Shown here: positions 35,611-47,859 of the stretch, piece after piece
Numbering within the stretch: the first letter of the stretch is position 1
How the letters are laid out: each line of letters begins with the position of its first letter
NCBI GenBank assembly: GCA_033439265.1
Contig: JAVTVX010000010.1
Coordinates: 17,329,490 to 17,393,489 of the forward strand
Origin: Dillenia suffruticosa
Lineage: Eukaryota; Streptophyta; Magnoliopsida; Dilleniales; Dilleniaceae
Direction: 5' to 3'
Length of the DNA: 64,000 bases
The notes under the pieces: generated by a model
Seen by the model: only the letters and a program-made list of their open reading frames with translations
What the model was told of the DNA's origin: nothing
The model's database searches: none
Made by a program: the position numbers and the translations under genes

Positions 35611-36046
35611 AGTGGGGTTGAATCCAAACCCAATATCTGTGTGTTCTGTAATAGGATGGAGATGGGATGGGGAAGATGACCATACCATATACCAATTTTT
35701 GAACCTTTTTTTTTTAATTTATTTTCTAAAAAATTAAATGAAATAAAAAATCTAAATTTATGTATCAATATATTTTAAAATTTTAATGCATGATTTGAAA
35801 AATAGTTTGATAAATATATATTTCTTAAATTTGAAAAGTCTTTTTTATTTATATGGATTGTTAGGTAAATTTTATTCTATTTAATTTTTTATTTTTTATT
35901 TATATATTATTACTAATTTGTATTGAAAATGCTTTACTATATGATTTCTATCGATTATGAAATTGTGAATGATAAATGATATAATGAATAAGCATTGGAA
36001 AGTTATTTTCTTCTTGTAACTTTTTACTTTCATAGTTAAAGCGGAT

Positions 36047-36088
<42 letters not shown>

Positions 36089-37273
36089 GAGTGGCTCACA
36101 CTAATGATATATCTATTTTTCCTAATAAAATAATAAAAAGAGTTAGTGACACAGGCGAATGTGGTTTGAAGAATGTATGCTCAGGTACCCTTCTTTTGGG
36201 AAGCAAACTCCAGATTTAGTGTCTTTAGTTTATTTTTTGATTCTTGGGGGAAGAATTATTTTTTGATTTTTGGGGGGAGAATTATCCCCTATTCTATAAT
36301 TTTAGACCCAACAGTCTTATATCAAAATTAATGGATGCTATATTTCAAGTTTGAATTAAATTTTTTTGGTTAGAATAATGATACGAAATATATTCCTCCT
36401 TTCACCATTGTTTTCATCAAAATTGTTTATCTAACTTGGTTATTTACCTATGGATAGTCGCTCTGATAGATAATGATATTAGATCTCTAATTTTAGAATT
36501 AAAATTTAAAAATAAAAAAGTTATATTAGAAAAATTTCTCTAAATTGGGACTGACAATATTAAGTCAGAGTATAACTCTGAATAAAAAAAAATAAAAACT
36601 TAGTTATTTTGTGAATGATTATTTCATGTGATTAAAATTTTAATAGGACAAAGTCGAGAGTTTGATTCTCCCTTAATACGGAAAAAATAATATTGAGAGA
36701 TCCATTCTTACAAAGTGGGTCATGTAGTAATCTATTCAAATTAATTATGGTGAAACATCAAATACCAGGTGATGGCCAACTTATAGTACCAAAAAAAAAT
36801 TCAGTAGTACAGTAGTAAAATATATTAGCTAACATTATTTTTGGCAATTAGTGCTCTTGGTAACTTTTCTCGAATGAACACGTTTATGTCACAGTAATGA
36901 CTTTTACTTATTTAGTCATTTCATTATGGGTCACCCACATTATATAGCTCAAGACCCACATCCATATTATTTAAAAAAAAAAAAAGAGAGCAATAATAAA
37001 ATACTTTTCAAATAGTAAATATGATTCAAATCATATATTTCATGTATAGACTCCCAAAATTTGAGATCTTTTAGTATTATAATTATAATTCAAATAGTTA
37101 TTTTTTGAAAAAATCATAATCGTAATGGCCATAAACCCTAATATTAGGAAATAAATTCAAAAAGATGAGAATTTATTTTAAAAAAAAAACAATTATATAT
37201 ATAATAGTTTTAACTTTTAGATAATAACTATTATTGATTTGAAAATTTTGATATTTTAGTATCAAAAGTTTAA

Positions 37274-37323
<50 letters not shown>

Positions 37324-38648
37324 GAGAACCTCAATCCAAGTCACAATCAATAATCCTTCAAATGCTCTCTTTAGATCGAGTAGACTTTTACAACTTTTAT
37401 TAATTTATTTTATGTACAAAAAAGTTTATGATGTTAGCTGCAAAACCTTTTAAAGATGTGATTAACCTATTTATTTTACTCGTATATTCATAAAATGTAT
37501 ATAACTTTGGTCATAATTTTTTTAAACTTGTAATTAATATGTCTCTCCGAGGATTTAAATTCCATGTGGATGTCAGCAGATAAGGGAATGGCTTGCTAAT
37601 GAAAGGAAGACCTTAGGGATCAAAACCCTTCTTCCTAAATGGACTCTGGTTTTTAATCATAGATTAAATTCCTTGGACTGCATCCTGTGTTCTCAAAGAC
37701 GTTTTCAAGCCTCATGAGTACTTTAAAAGGGAGAGGATTATTTATTTTTATTTATTTTTTTTTTGCTATACCGATTGATATTTGGATATATGAAATGAAT
37801 AATCTGATCTAAACGTTTATTAGACCCATTTTAGGGTAACTCTCCTAACAAAATTAAAATTAAAAATTTACATAGGTTGAGTTATAGTGATTGAATTGCT
37901 TGGAAGATTCCCACCAAATTACAAATGAAAATGCGGGTCTAATCTGTTACTACTTTGAGGGTTTGTTTGGTTGGGGTGAAAAGCGAAAGGAAAAGGGGAG
38001 GAGAAGTAAAAGTGAAGAGAAATGGTCTTTTTCAGCCATTTAGCAAGAAAGGAAATGTGGGATGTAATCCTTTCCCCTCCCTCATAAAAATTCATTTCAG
38101 TCTTATATCAAAAATATTAGACACTTAGAAAACCTTTTAAACATGTGATTAATCCATTCATTTTAGAATGTATCTACACAACAGGAACTTTGGCCACAAA
38201 ACCTACATGGGATTAATCTTATATATTTCATTGATGTGGTCATGTGGACAGCCAAAAATTCCAACAAAGGTGAGCAGCCATGTGGAAGTGTTTGAAAAGA
38301 CTGACTGACAACGGCTCTCCCTAGGGCAGGAGCAATTCTTCAACCGCGTGGTCAATTAAAATATTTGGATAAAACCTTGTCCACAATAAGTATTTCTTTT
38401 GTCATCCCATTTCAATCTCAGTTATGAGAAACATTATGTGGAAAAATGACTTGAAACAGTCAATTCAAAATTGACAGAATACATATGACATTTTCACAAT
38501 TACAAGGTTCCTGTTATCGTATTAGTCATGGGCTCCTATTGCACATAATGGGAGAGAACCTCTGAACACTACATATTTATATTTGCAAGAACAATCCCAA
38601 CAAAACACTGCAAGAAAACAAATAAAGAAACAAAAGGAAACCAAAGTT
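35611..38648. other. AT-rich spacer with two long GA tracts
   Basis: Contains (AG)n followed by a 12-base G run at 36046-36089 and a 44-base (AG)n at 37277-37320. No gene, RNA or transposon is recognised. Confidence 0.5.
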
Positions 38649-39429
38649 TCACTCAACATCATAGCCTTTTTCCTGAAGCTCAGCAATGACTTCATTCCTC
38701 ATCCTCAACCACAGCCTCAGAGCTTCTTGCTCAATCTTCTTATCCTGCAAGGCCTTCTGATAATTATATGCATCCTTGTCAGTCTCAACGAACCCTTTAG
38801 GCCCAATGGTAGTCCCAATCATGCCACCTTTTGCAACAAACTCTTTCATGGCTTCTTCATCGCCGGGGTACGGAAACTTTCTACGCTCATACAAGTGGGC
38901 AAGCTCTTTCTCTTCCTTGGGACGAGGCTTCAGCGTCCACCAGCCGAGCGGAGATGTCTCATTCCACAGCCACACCGCGCCGCCTAGTGCATACGTGCAT
39001 AGGAGTGCCTTGCCGACTTGCTTCCAGAAGTAGTGGTCCTCTTTGCCTATCCCGATTTGGCTCAGGTACTTGTCGTAGTCTATTGATTTCAACCATTCAA
39101 TGCCTGCAAGAAAATAGAGAAATTCACAATAAATGTCAATTGTCTTTCGGAACTTTCATCGAACATTTTGAGCGCAACATTAATCTTAAATCAAACCCCA
39201 GAATTCAAACAAAAAATTTAAAATAAAAATACTGGGATTTGCTTAAAATTAACAGGTTTCGAATGGGTTTGATGTGGGTTTATATTTTTCATGTCTAATG
39301 ATTTCCGATCCATATGAATTGATTGAACAAAATGACTTGATTATTTAAATAATAGCAAATCAAAATGTTGATACATATAAACAAGGATAGCTTACCTGTT
39401 CTGGCTTGCTGATAACGTTTTCGAACCAT
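38649..39429 (-). CDS. Conserved-looking 162-aa single-pass membrane protein, probably organellar; not identified
   Basis: Two coding exons, 39396-39429 and 38649-39103, joined across a GT-AG intron with the Gly codon split. The start ATG at 39427-39429 gives MVRKRYQQARTGIEWLKS; the frame stays open upstream but only from a non-ATG codon. One hydrophobic helix is likely at residues about 43-58 (KALLCTYALGGAVWLW), flanked by a basic N-terminus. A charged tail has PKEEKELAHLYERRKFPYPG, GMIGTTIGPKGFVETD and LRMRNEVIAELQEKGYDVE. The composition and single helix resemble small supernumerary subunits of mitochondrial respiratory complexes, but I cannot match it to a named subunit. It is compact, with its own promoter side at 39430-39560, and no frame damage. 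Confidence 0.8.
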
Positions 39430-40122
39430 TGAGGACGACAGAGACGATGAAGCTTGAGCTGTGAAGATGGAGTTCTGAACTCGCTCGACTCGAGACACCG
39501 GAGGGTAACAGCGATGGAAAATACTCTGAACAATAGTTTTGTCGGGCCACGTGGGAACTTAAACGGCGACGTTTTCCAATAAGAGCTGCGTTTTTGGAAT
39601 TTAGATATAATAAAAAATGACCGCCAATTATTATTGGGCCACAAAAAATAAAAATTGATTAATTTGATAAATTAGGAATTCTGAGTAAGTGTTTAAAACA
39701 AATAATCCTAGTGCATCAAACCTTGTTTCTACATTAAATACATATCGAATAATCTTAATCAATATAAGCACAAATATAGATTTATATACATGATCTAATA
39801 TATTATTAATTTAATTAAGTATATTTTGATATTTCACACCATTTACATTTTGTGAATTTTGTATTAATTCCATCACATGCATGCTTAAACTCTATGATGA
39901 TAGACGATCAAAATGTAGGGATTAGAGTGTTTAACTACACTTGACAACACTGCAAGAAATTAGATTTCCTATAACGCTCTTTATGTTATAAATATAATCG
40001 ATTCGAAAAATAATTGTATTAAAATTTGAGTTCAAGTTGTCTCTTCGGTTAATAATAACAAAGTTAAAAACTCTTGACTTATATAGGGTTTTCACAAATA
40101 CATTGGTATTGGTGTGCTTTGA

Positions 40123-40392
40123 CAAGATGAATATGAATGAAAATCAAGACCAATTTTAAGTGGCTTGGGTACCACATTGAATAGCGTTTTTTTTTTTTTT
40201 TTATTGATTTCTTGAATTTGGTCCACCGTCTAATATTCAGAACTTTACTCTAACTAGCAAGATGAATATGAATGAAAATCAAGACCAATTTTAAGCGGCT
40301 TGGGTACCACATTGAGTAGCGCCTTTTTTTTTTTTTTATTTCCTGAACTTGGTCCGTCGCCTAATATTCAGAGTTTTACTTTGACTAATCTC
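40123..40392. repeat. 135-bp tandem duplication
   Basis: Copies 40123-40257 and 40258-40392 both begin caagatgaatatgaatgaaa and share accaattttaag, GGCTTGGGTACCACATTGA, a poly(T) run and CTAATATTCAGA at a 135-base offset. They differ by scattered substitutions, so the duplication is fairly recent. Confidence 0.88.
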
Positions 40393-43300
40393 TACCGAGC
40401 TGCTATTGAGTTCCAATCGGAAGAGAGTTTTGCCAATATTCTTTTTTAACCACTACCAAGATTCGAATCCCGATTCTTGTTGTGAAGTATTAATATCCTT
40501 CCCACTATACTAACGAAGCATTGGTCGAGTAGCGTCATATGATCACGGTGACTTTAGGTTGCACTGTATTTGGCCACTTTGGTTCAAGACCATCAATCAT
40601 TTATGAGTTTTATGATTCATAACGAAAGTACTATTCAAAATTCTTGGGGTTCCATGCAAGATTTTCTTAAGAATCGAAGTCTTAGACGTGAATGCCCTAT
40701 AGTTCAAATTAAGTATTTTGGTTGAACACATGCATAATAATCCATATTAGATGTTTATGGCAATTATGGGGCAAGACTACACAATGACGACGATCATAGG
40801 GCCAAGCAAATTTTACATATTGATGCATTTAATAAATCTGCCAGCATTTTGTTACGGTCTTCATTATCTTTATCTTTTTCATTTTCATCATTCATCAAAT
40901 AATACTAATTTTAGTTTTTGGTAGATCCCCTAGTAATAAAAATTAAAAAAAAAAAACATAATATAAGTAATAAAAAGCTAAGAGAATATATAATTAAGCC
41001 ATAGAGAGAAGTTGAAAAAGGTCTAAAGGCTACAAAATCATGCTATGCTTAAGAGTTAGACAAAGTATAGGGATATGACTCATGAGCTATATAAATTATA
41101 CTCAATATTTGTTTATGTTACATCTTATACTATATTTTAAAAATATTTCCTTGTTATATGCCAATTTATACTTTTAAGCAATAATAGAGTAGGAAATTGG
41201 GGACATTTTATAATCAAAATATTTCAAAATTCATAAAAATATATATATATATATATATATATATCTAAGAAGAATGTGTTCATATATTTGTGAGTGTGTA
41301 TATATATTTATATAATTTTTTAATCAAAGTAAGAGAATAATAAGACTGTGGTGCATAAGATTAAATAAGTGTTCGTCTAGAGTTCGAATATAATCATATG
41401 ACTACACCTAGATTAATTAAAGAAAGCTTTAAGATTAATAATGCTTTATGCAACTTGGGTGTTAAAAAATTTAGTAAAAAAAGCATATAAAATGGAAAAT
41501 TATATAAAATGGAAAAGTAGAAAATTTTATTGCATAAAAGATAAGTATATAAAATGGAAAAAATAAATAAATTTACATATTTAAATCCAGTGAAATAATT
41601 TAATTCAGTAAATAAAGAAAATAAAGCAACCAAGTAATGGTTTTAACTAAATTATTCAGTAAAGTAATTATTTCATTAATAATTTAAACAAATCATAGTG
41701 CATGTTTCATTATTTAGGACAATAATTACACTACTTATGCAGATTTAATCGGTGCATCAATATGTCCAATCTATCTTGGACTCATACAATCATAATCATC
41801 GCTTCATTGTTGCCCTATACCGATATCCGAATATGGATGGCATAAGTACCACCAAAAGACCTAAATCTAAACTACAGACATTCACAACCAAGAATTTGAT
41901 TCATCAAAATCATCATAGTCATGAATTCCTCAAGAATTTTGAGATAGCACTTTAATCAAAAATCACAAATTCATGAAAATTGATGTAATCTCAAAATAAA
42001 GCAACCAAACCAGATAGACAACCCTTAAAGTTATCATAATAAGGCTACTTCACATGATGGCCAAGCCACTCCAAATAGGTCCAAGAATCCAGTAAGGACT
42101 CCTGATTTTCATTCAAATATACATCTTCTCAGTACACTGATACAAAATGCACTCATAAAAAACTTGATATAAGCCTGAGTATTTAACTTTATCATTACTA
42201 GCATTAAATGACAACTCATACCAAAACTTCAATGCCAGCATTCTCAAATCTATCATATTTTAACAACCAGAGTAATTAGGAAACTTCTAATTCACACGAA
42301 TGTTAAAGTATTAGTTAAAACTATCATCCTCACTCACGTTAGCACCGTATATCAAAAATAAAGTTTTACAAAGCATGTAACAGAAAAAGACAAAACTCTA
42401 AATGCGTAAAGTATGTCAAAGTTCAAAACATACTTATTACATTTAAAATATTAGAGCATATATAAGCATCTCCATCTATACTCATATCCATGAAGTTCAT
42501 TCTTAATACATATTTGTAGAAACATGGATTTGAATAGTAGGATTCTTTGTTTCAACCCCTACTTAAAATCCTAAGTGGTCGCATTTTTCAAATTATTCAT
42601 TTCTTCATTCCTTCATTTTTGGATAATAATCGTTGCATCACTATCTGTATTCTTCCTTCAAATTCTAAAAATATACAAAAATATCATAGCAATAAAATAA
42701 TAAGTCAAAATTTTTAGCTTGATGACAACAACAGCCACCTCAAAATCTTAGTGGAAGCAACAGATTCTTAACTCCATCTCTCTGCCATTCTCTTGCATAC
42801 AGAACAACAACAACAGCCACCTCAACCACAACAATTTTCAACGGATGGAAGCAAATGTATAAACATCCAAATATACAAAAGGAAACAAGGAAAGCTAACA
42901 TTAAAGATGAACACAGAATTTTAAGTACATTGAAAGCTAACATTAAAGATGAACACAGAATTTTAAGTAAATTATGTAATCATAGTGGATGGGTGATACA
43001 GATATCAAGCTTTTGTATTTGTACGCATGGGGGCCCTTTCCCTGGCACATGGTCAATAATTTGACGTCCCAAACCCTCTTCATCAGTTGTCCATAAAAAA
43101 AGTATGGGACATAAACAAAACTCACAAACATATTTGAAGTCAAAACTACATATTCTGTTAAATATATTAACATAAAATACAATTTCAAGTAGAAATAATA
43201 AAATATTGAAGTATAACATAATATCATAAAAGCTCAGGGTGAACATAACATAGTTGTATATAATGCTATAATCACCATTTGTAAAACAAAATCAACACAT

Positions 43301-43888
43301 TGTGGGGATTACCACACCCCATGCAGTCCATTGCCACCAAGGGCCCCAGGGAGGAGGGGCTGATCCAACATTGTAATTCCTTCCATTTTATTGCCACATC
43401 TACCAACTTCTTAAAGCAAATGACTAATAAATATGCCTTTTCTCATTAAATTCTTTTAAAGTGAAAATACTGGGGCAATGAAAAAACCCTAACATGCCGA
43501 TGTGTGTCTATTTAAACAGGCCATTGGACTATAGGATAAGTTGAGAGATACCATCCAAACAGATGGAATACTAAGCTAAGGCAAATACTAGGAGACTAAA
43601 TTGATCTCATCAACACTCTAATTCTAATCATTCCCTCAAAGCTTAAAGCTAGGCAGAAAGCAAAATCCCTAGTCTTATTATGCATGAAACATCGTATAGA
43701 ATGATACAACTGAGGACATAAAACTACCATGAATGCAAAATCAAAGTGAAATTTCTGATGAAAAAAGAAAACAATTAAATTCACACCTGTGGATATTGTG
43801 GATTGAAATGGGGTTATAAATACAATTCCTTTGCTGTTCCTGAACTGATAAGCTTCTCTGCTCACATATCGAACCAGCTAAACAAACC
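40393..43888. other. AT-rich spacer with small repeats
   Basis: An (AT)n tract lies at 41239-41264, a 42-bp tandem duplication (gctaacattaaagatgaaca at 42894 and 42936) at about 42891-42974, and a repeated acaacaacagccacctcaa at 42724 and 42805. The right end is probably 3' UTR of the small gene at 43889-44682. A stretch at 43300-43370 is GC-richer, but no frame in it is convincing. Confidence 0.45.
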
Positions 43889-44682
43889 TTAAAACATGCT
43901 GCTGAGATTTTCAGGCATGAACTCTTCAGCTAAGTAGTCCCAATTTTCAAAATGGTATGGGAAGTTGTCTTGGTGTGCAGGCCTCTCCCTTATAGCACTA
44001 TCGGTTAAGAGTAAGAAAATTTGTTAGTTGTGAAGCAGGATTTGGTAAATAGCGAGTTAAGGAGATATACCTCAAACCATTGTCATGGAGTTCTGACATG
44101 TAATGAGCTGCAGCAGAGTAAAATGAAAGGCTCCAGAACTTGAAAATCTTTGGAATACCTAAAAATAACAAATAATCATTATGACTTAACAGGATACAAA
44201 ATTTCATAAAATTCAGATCTACATGCCCCAATTCAAAAAGAATATCCCAGTTCAAAAGGCTGCTAGTTAGGCCAATATATCATCAACCCAAAACACTAAT
44301 ATCCATGATGAAAAAGGTTCTGGTTCAAAAAAATTGCAGTAGGCCAACACTAAGACAACATAAGGAAACCTGGTGCAGTCAACCAAGTATTCTGGACCTT
44401 AGGTAAATTTTCATCTTCCTTAATCTTAGGACAAGAAAATAGAAAAGAATAAACGAATACATGTGCAATTCCTTTCTTAGGCTTCTCTATTTTTATGTGT
44501 CCAATGTGTGAAACACCTTTCTCCTTCAACATTTTAAATTTATACCCAATCCCCTGTATGTGAATTTGAACCCTAACATGAAGTAAGAAAGATGGCAGAC
44601 ACGTCCTCCCAATCCCGATCCAAGAATCTATATTAAGGAGAAAAAAAAAACACATTTGTTTCAAAATTAATGGCTTACCCAT
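43889..44682 (-). CDS. Candidate 66-aa small protein in three coding exons; unrecognised
   Basis: Predicted exons are 44679-44682 (only ATG G), 44071-44158 and 43889-43997, all with GT-AG borders and matching phases, ending TAA at 43889-43891. The start sits in an excellent context (AACATGG). The peptide begins MGIPKIFKFWSLSFYSAAAH, continues YMSELHDNGLSAIRERP and ends NFPYHFENWDYLAEEFMPEN then LSSMF. Residues about 6-20 are a hydrophobic/aromatic helix candidate and the C-terminal half is acidic and aromatic, suggestive of a small organellar membrane subunit, but I recognise no family. A second AG nine bases into exon 3 would remove SAI without changing frame. Splice-phase agreement across three exons is the main support. 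Confidence 0.5.
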
Positions 44683-45119
44683 GTTCACCCAAAAACATAA
44701 AAGACCAAATCATAATGATTCTTCACATCCCAAATGCTAAGGTTGAAGAAAACCTAGAAAAAACCTAATTCCGATTTGACTAGATTTCACCACCAAACAA
44801 GAATTCAAGAAAAAACCCCAAAATTCATTGAAGAAATATGAGAGAAATAAGGATGAAAAGCCCATTAAACAAACACTTTGGGAATTTGTTCTTCTAGGGT
44901 TAAAAGAAATGTAGAAACAAAAATTAGGAAAAAAGTCGATTACACATGCATAATGACTCGCAAAATCAGTATCCAGAGTTGTAAATGGCCGAGAACTTCA
45001 AAAGAAAAAAAAAGAATTAAAAATAAGATGGAGAAAAATTGAATAGCAAAATTGATGAAAATCTACTCATGGAAGATTCCTTCGGCGGAATTGAATCTTT
45101 ATCGGACTGAATATTCTCC

Positions 45120-45151
45120 AGCGAAAATCACAGACTCGCAAAATCTTCACA

Positions 45152-45195
<44 letters not shown>

Positions 45196-45200
45196 AAGAC
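45120..45200 (-). promoter_or_regulatory. (CT)n tract in the probable promoter/leader of the 66-aa gene
   Basis: A 36-base (TC)n run at 45157-45192 lies about 480 bases upstream of the small gene's ATG, in the same relation as the GA/CT tracts of the other genes in the window. Confidence 0.35.
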
Positions 45201-45919
45201 ATCATATTTTGGAACGAGAATTTTAGAAACAAACGCTTCTAACTTTGTTCGCTAAGATATCTGGATTCTCAGAAAGGAGTCTTTCTTTTCCATTAATACC
45301 CTTCAGTAGCCGTTGAACAACGTGCATTTAAATATAAATGCATGTCTTTTATATTATTTATTTATTTATTTTGACAAATAGATAACAATTTGATCGGCAG
45401 AAAATGTACTTTCCCTTTATTTATTTTTTTAATAGACACATCACTCATTTAACTAGCAATGATGCCTCTCATCAGCACTTTTGTAGGTCAATTCCAAATT
45501 TAACCTAAGAGAAGTTCTTAATAACCAAAAAAAAAAAAAAAATTGCTTTGTCCTTTTATTCTAAAATTTGTCAAAATTTCTAAAGTCTATTTCTTCTAAT
45601 AAATTTTTATATTTAAAAAAATCATAAAACTCTAAATACGAGAAAAAATTTATAAATCCTTAATAAATTTGAATATGAGTCTTTAGATCCATGGGGCTTG
45701 TTTCTCTTCTTGTTTTCTTGTTCTATTATTATTATTTTTTTAAATCCTGTCTTGGAAAATCCAAACCAACCCAACCCAAATTGGTCGGGTTGGGCCGGTT
45801 CATCGAGGTACCGTATACGGTAACCTGGCTTTTGGGCTAAAGAAAGGCGGCAGTGGAAGAAGCCAATCCCAGTGTGATTTCCTTCCTTTTTTTCCCGCGC
45901 AATATATATAAATAAATAA

Positions 45920-45924
<5 letters not shown>

Positions 45925-45973
<49 letters not shown>
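45925..45973. repeat. (AT)n microsatellite
   Basis: About 49 bases of alternating AT preceded by three TAAA units, directly upstream of the probable leader exon of the micropeptide gene. Confidence 0.9.
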
Positions 45974-45976
<3 letters not shown>

Positions 45977-46531
45977 TTTTCCCTCTAAAGGCGCACTCTT
46001 GGATTTGAAATTTCGAATTCCATCTCAGATCTATAAAGAAGCCAAATGTTCTGCTACCTGGTGATCGAAATCCTAGATTAGTATTTCAGATCCAGCGAAC
46101 ACCACCGGATCGGCGTAGAAGCAGGTACATGCCTTCGCTGATCTACGATCTCTACATGGTCTTCTTCTTGGACTGTTTAGTTGCTAGAAGTCAAATTTGA
46201 TGACAGATTAGGAGATTCAAGATTGTCTTGTCATTTGTTTACTCCGAGTTTGTTCTTCTTGCGATTCGCTCGATTTCGCTTTCTACGTTGTGTTTCTTTC
46301 AATCAACATTGTGCGTGTTTGCATTGTGTTACGTATTCGTGATTCCATAAATCAATGATCTTTTTTTCATAGATCACGCTACGAACTTCTAATTCGTAAT
46401 TAGAAACCCTAGAACCCTAATTTGATAGCATTGAAAACTTACTTTGCTTACTTGTGCTAATAGCGTAATTAAGGATTGGATTGTGAAGTTTTTGGGCTAA
46501 ATTGTACTATGATCCCTTAGGATGACATCAT

Positions 46532-46801
46532 TTAGAGTGTATTCTCGTGTGATTTACTTGTGAAGTTCAATTTGCCAACATTGTTGATCTACAACTTCTT
46601 TAGCGATTCTATGAAAGTGACCCTAAAATTTTGAATGTTTCTAATTGTTCATATTTGACTAAGCACTTAGAGTGTATTCTCGTATGATTTACTTGTGAAG
46701 TTCAATTTGCCAACATTGTTGATCTGCAACTTCTTAAGCGATTCTATGAACGTGACCTTAAAATTTTGAATGTTTCTAATTGCTTCATATTTGACTATGT
46801 A
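46532..46801 (+). repeat. 135-bp tandem duplication in the micropeptide gene's 5'-UTR intron
   Basis: Copies 46532-46666 and 46667-46801 share ttagagtgtattctcgt, gatttacttgtgaagttcaa and gccaacattgttgatct at a 135-base offset with few differences. Confidence 0.9.
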
Positions 46802-47187
46802 ATTAAGTTATGAATCAAACAAAAGCCATGTGCACTTTCACACACATACATGTACATGTTAGTTTCAGGATACTTCTGATTTGGGGAGGATTCATTTGGC
46901 TACCGAGTGATTAATGGGAATGGCTCCAAATTTATGCTTTAGGATCCTTGAAGAATAGTACGGAGAGACCAAATGAACTAGAGATAAAATGGATCGAATC
47001 CTACATGGTTGTCTACCTGAGCACGTTTTATAAATCATTTTGTATGATTTGGTGGTATTTTTGACCAATTCAAAATTTTATTCAAGTTTAAAAGATTCAT
47101 ATTTTTTGCTTCTATGTGCTACCATGCATGTTTTGGTCCATTTTGTCTTTCACTCATTTGTTCCATGTAGGATTACTCATCCTAGCA

Positions 47188-47292
47188 ATGTCTGATCTCT
47201 TTGGGAGGTTGAAATCCCTGCTTATAAAGCTTTTCCCTGTTGCTCCACTGTTTGCACTAGGGTTTGTTGTGACTATTTTTTTCAGAGTTTGA
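47188..47292 (+). CDS. Candidate 34-aa hydrophobic micropeptide behind a 5'-UTR intron
   Basis: A leader exon (about 45990-46124) ends GAAGCAG|GTACAT, and an acceptor TTCCATGTAG ends at 47170; the first ATG after the splice (47188) opens a 34-codon frame ending TGA at 47290-47292. The peptide starts MSDLFGRLKSLLIKLF, then PVAPLFALGFVVTIFFRV: a short amphipathic basic start and one transmembrane helix (about residues 14-31). The ATG has a purine at -3. The leader exon also holds a short uORF (46046-46081). Single-helix proteins of this size occur in organelle complexes, but I recognise no named family. Conservation was not testable here. Confidence 0.45.
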   Translation: MSDLFGRLKSLLIKLFPVAPLFALGFVVTIFFRV

Positions 47293-47859
47293 TCTTCAAC
47301 TCCAAAAATTGACAGATACTGTTTATGTAACATGTGAGAAGACTTGGGCTGTAACTTTAAATAGCAAAAGTATAATAACTTAAGGATCTAAGTCGGAGAT
47401 GCAAAGCTGTTAATTTCCTCATGAAAATTACAAGAAATTATTTTCCAGGTGAATATAGAGGGCTAAATTGGACATAATGTAGTTCTTTCTTGATTTTCTG
47501 CACTTGGAAGTTTTGAGCTAGCTATACTTTATATGGATATGATCTGGAAGCTACGGAAACATAATCAAAACAATCTCAGGAGGTGAATGATGAGACTAAT
47601 ATCCTCTGACGTATTCTTCTAATACTTTACATTAGAATCTGACATAAATACCACCACAAGTAATCATCCACTTCTATCCACATCCTTAGGTATTGACACC
47701 TGTGCTATTTCTTCCATGACAGATGATGGTGATCATTAGCGCATTTTCAGTCCCTTGTTTGTTTAGTGAATGAAAATCATTTTTCTTCCTTTCCACTATT
47801 AACCATGTACAGTTTATGAACAAAATTTCTGCTATTTCTGCCATTTAGCCCAACGGTGG

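Noticed and set aside
40440-40480. tRNA B-box-like GATTCGAATCC
   Set aside because: No matching A box, acceptor stem or anticodon arm could be built around it.
42980-43246. Minus-strand frame containing TTDEEGLGRQIIDHVPGKG
   Set aside because: The short stretch looks protein-like but the rest is AT-driven hydrophobic noise, and no splice sites link it to another exon.
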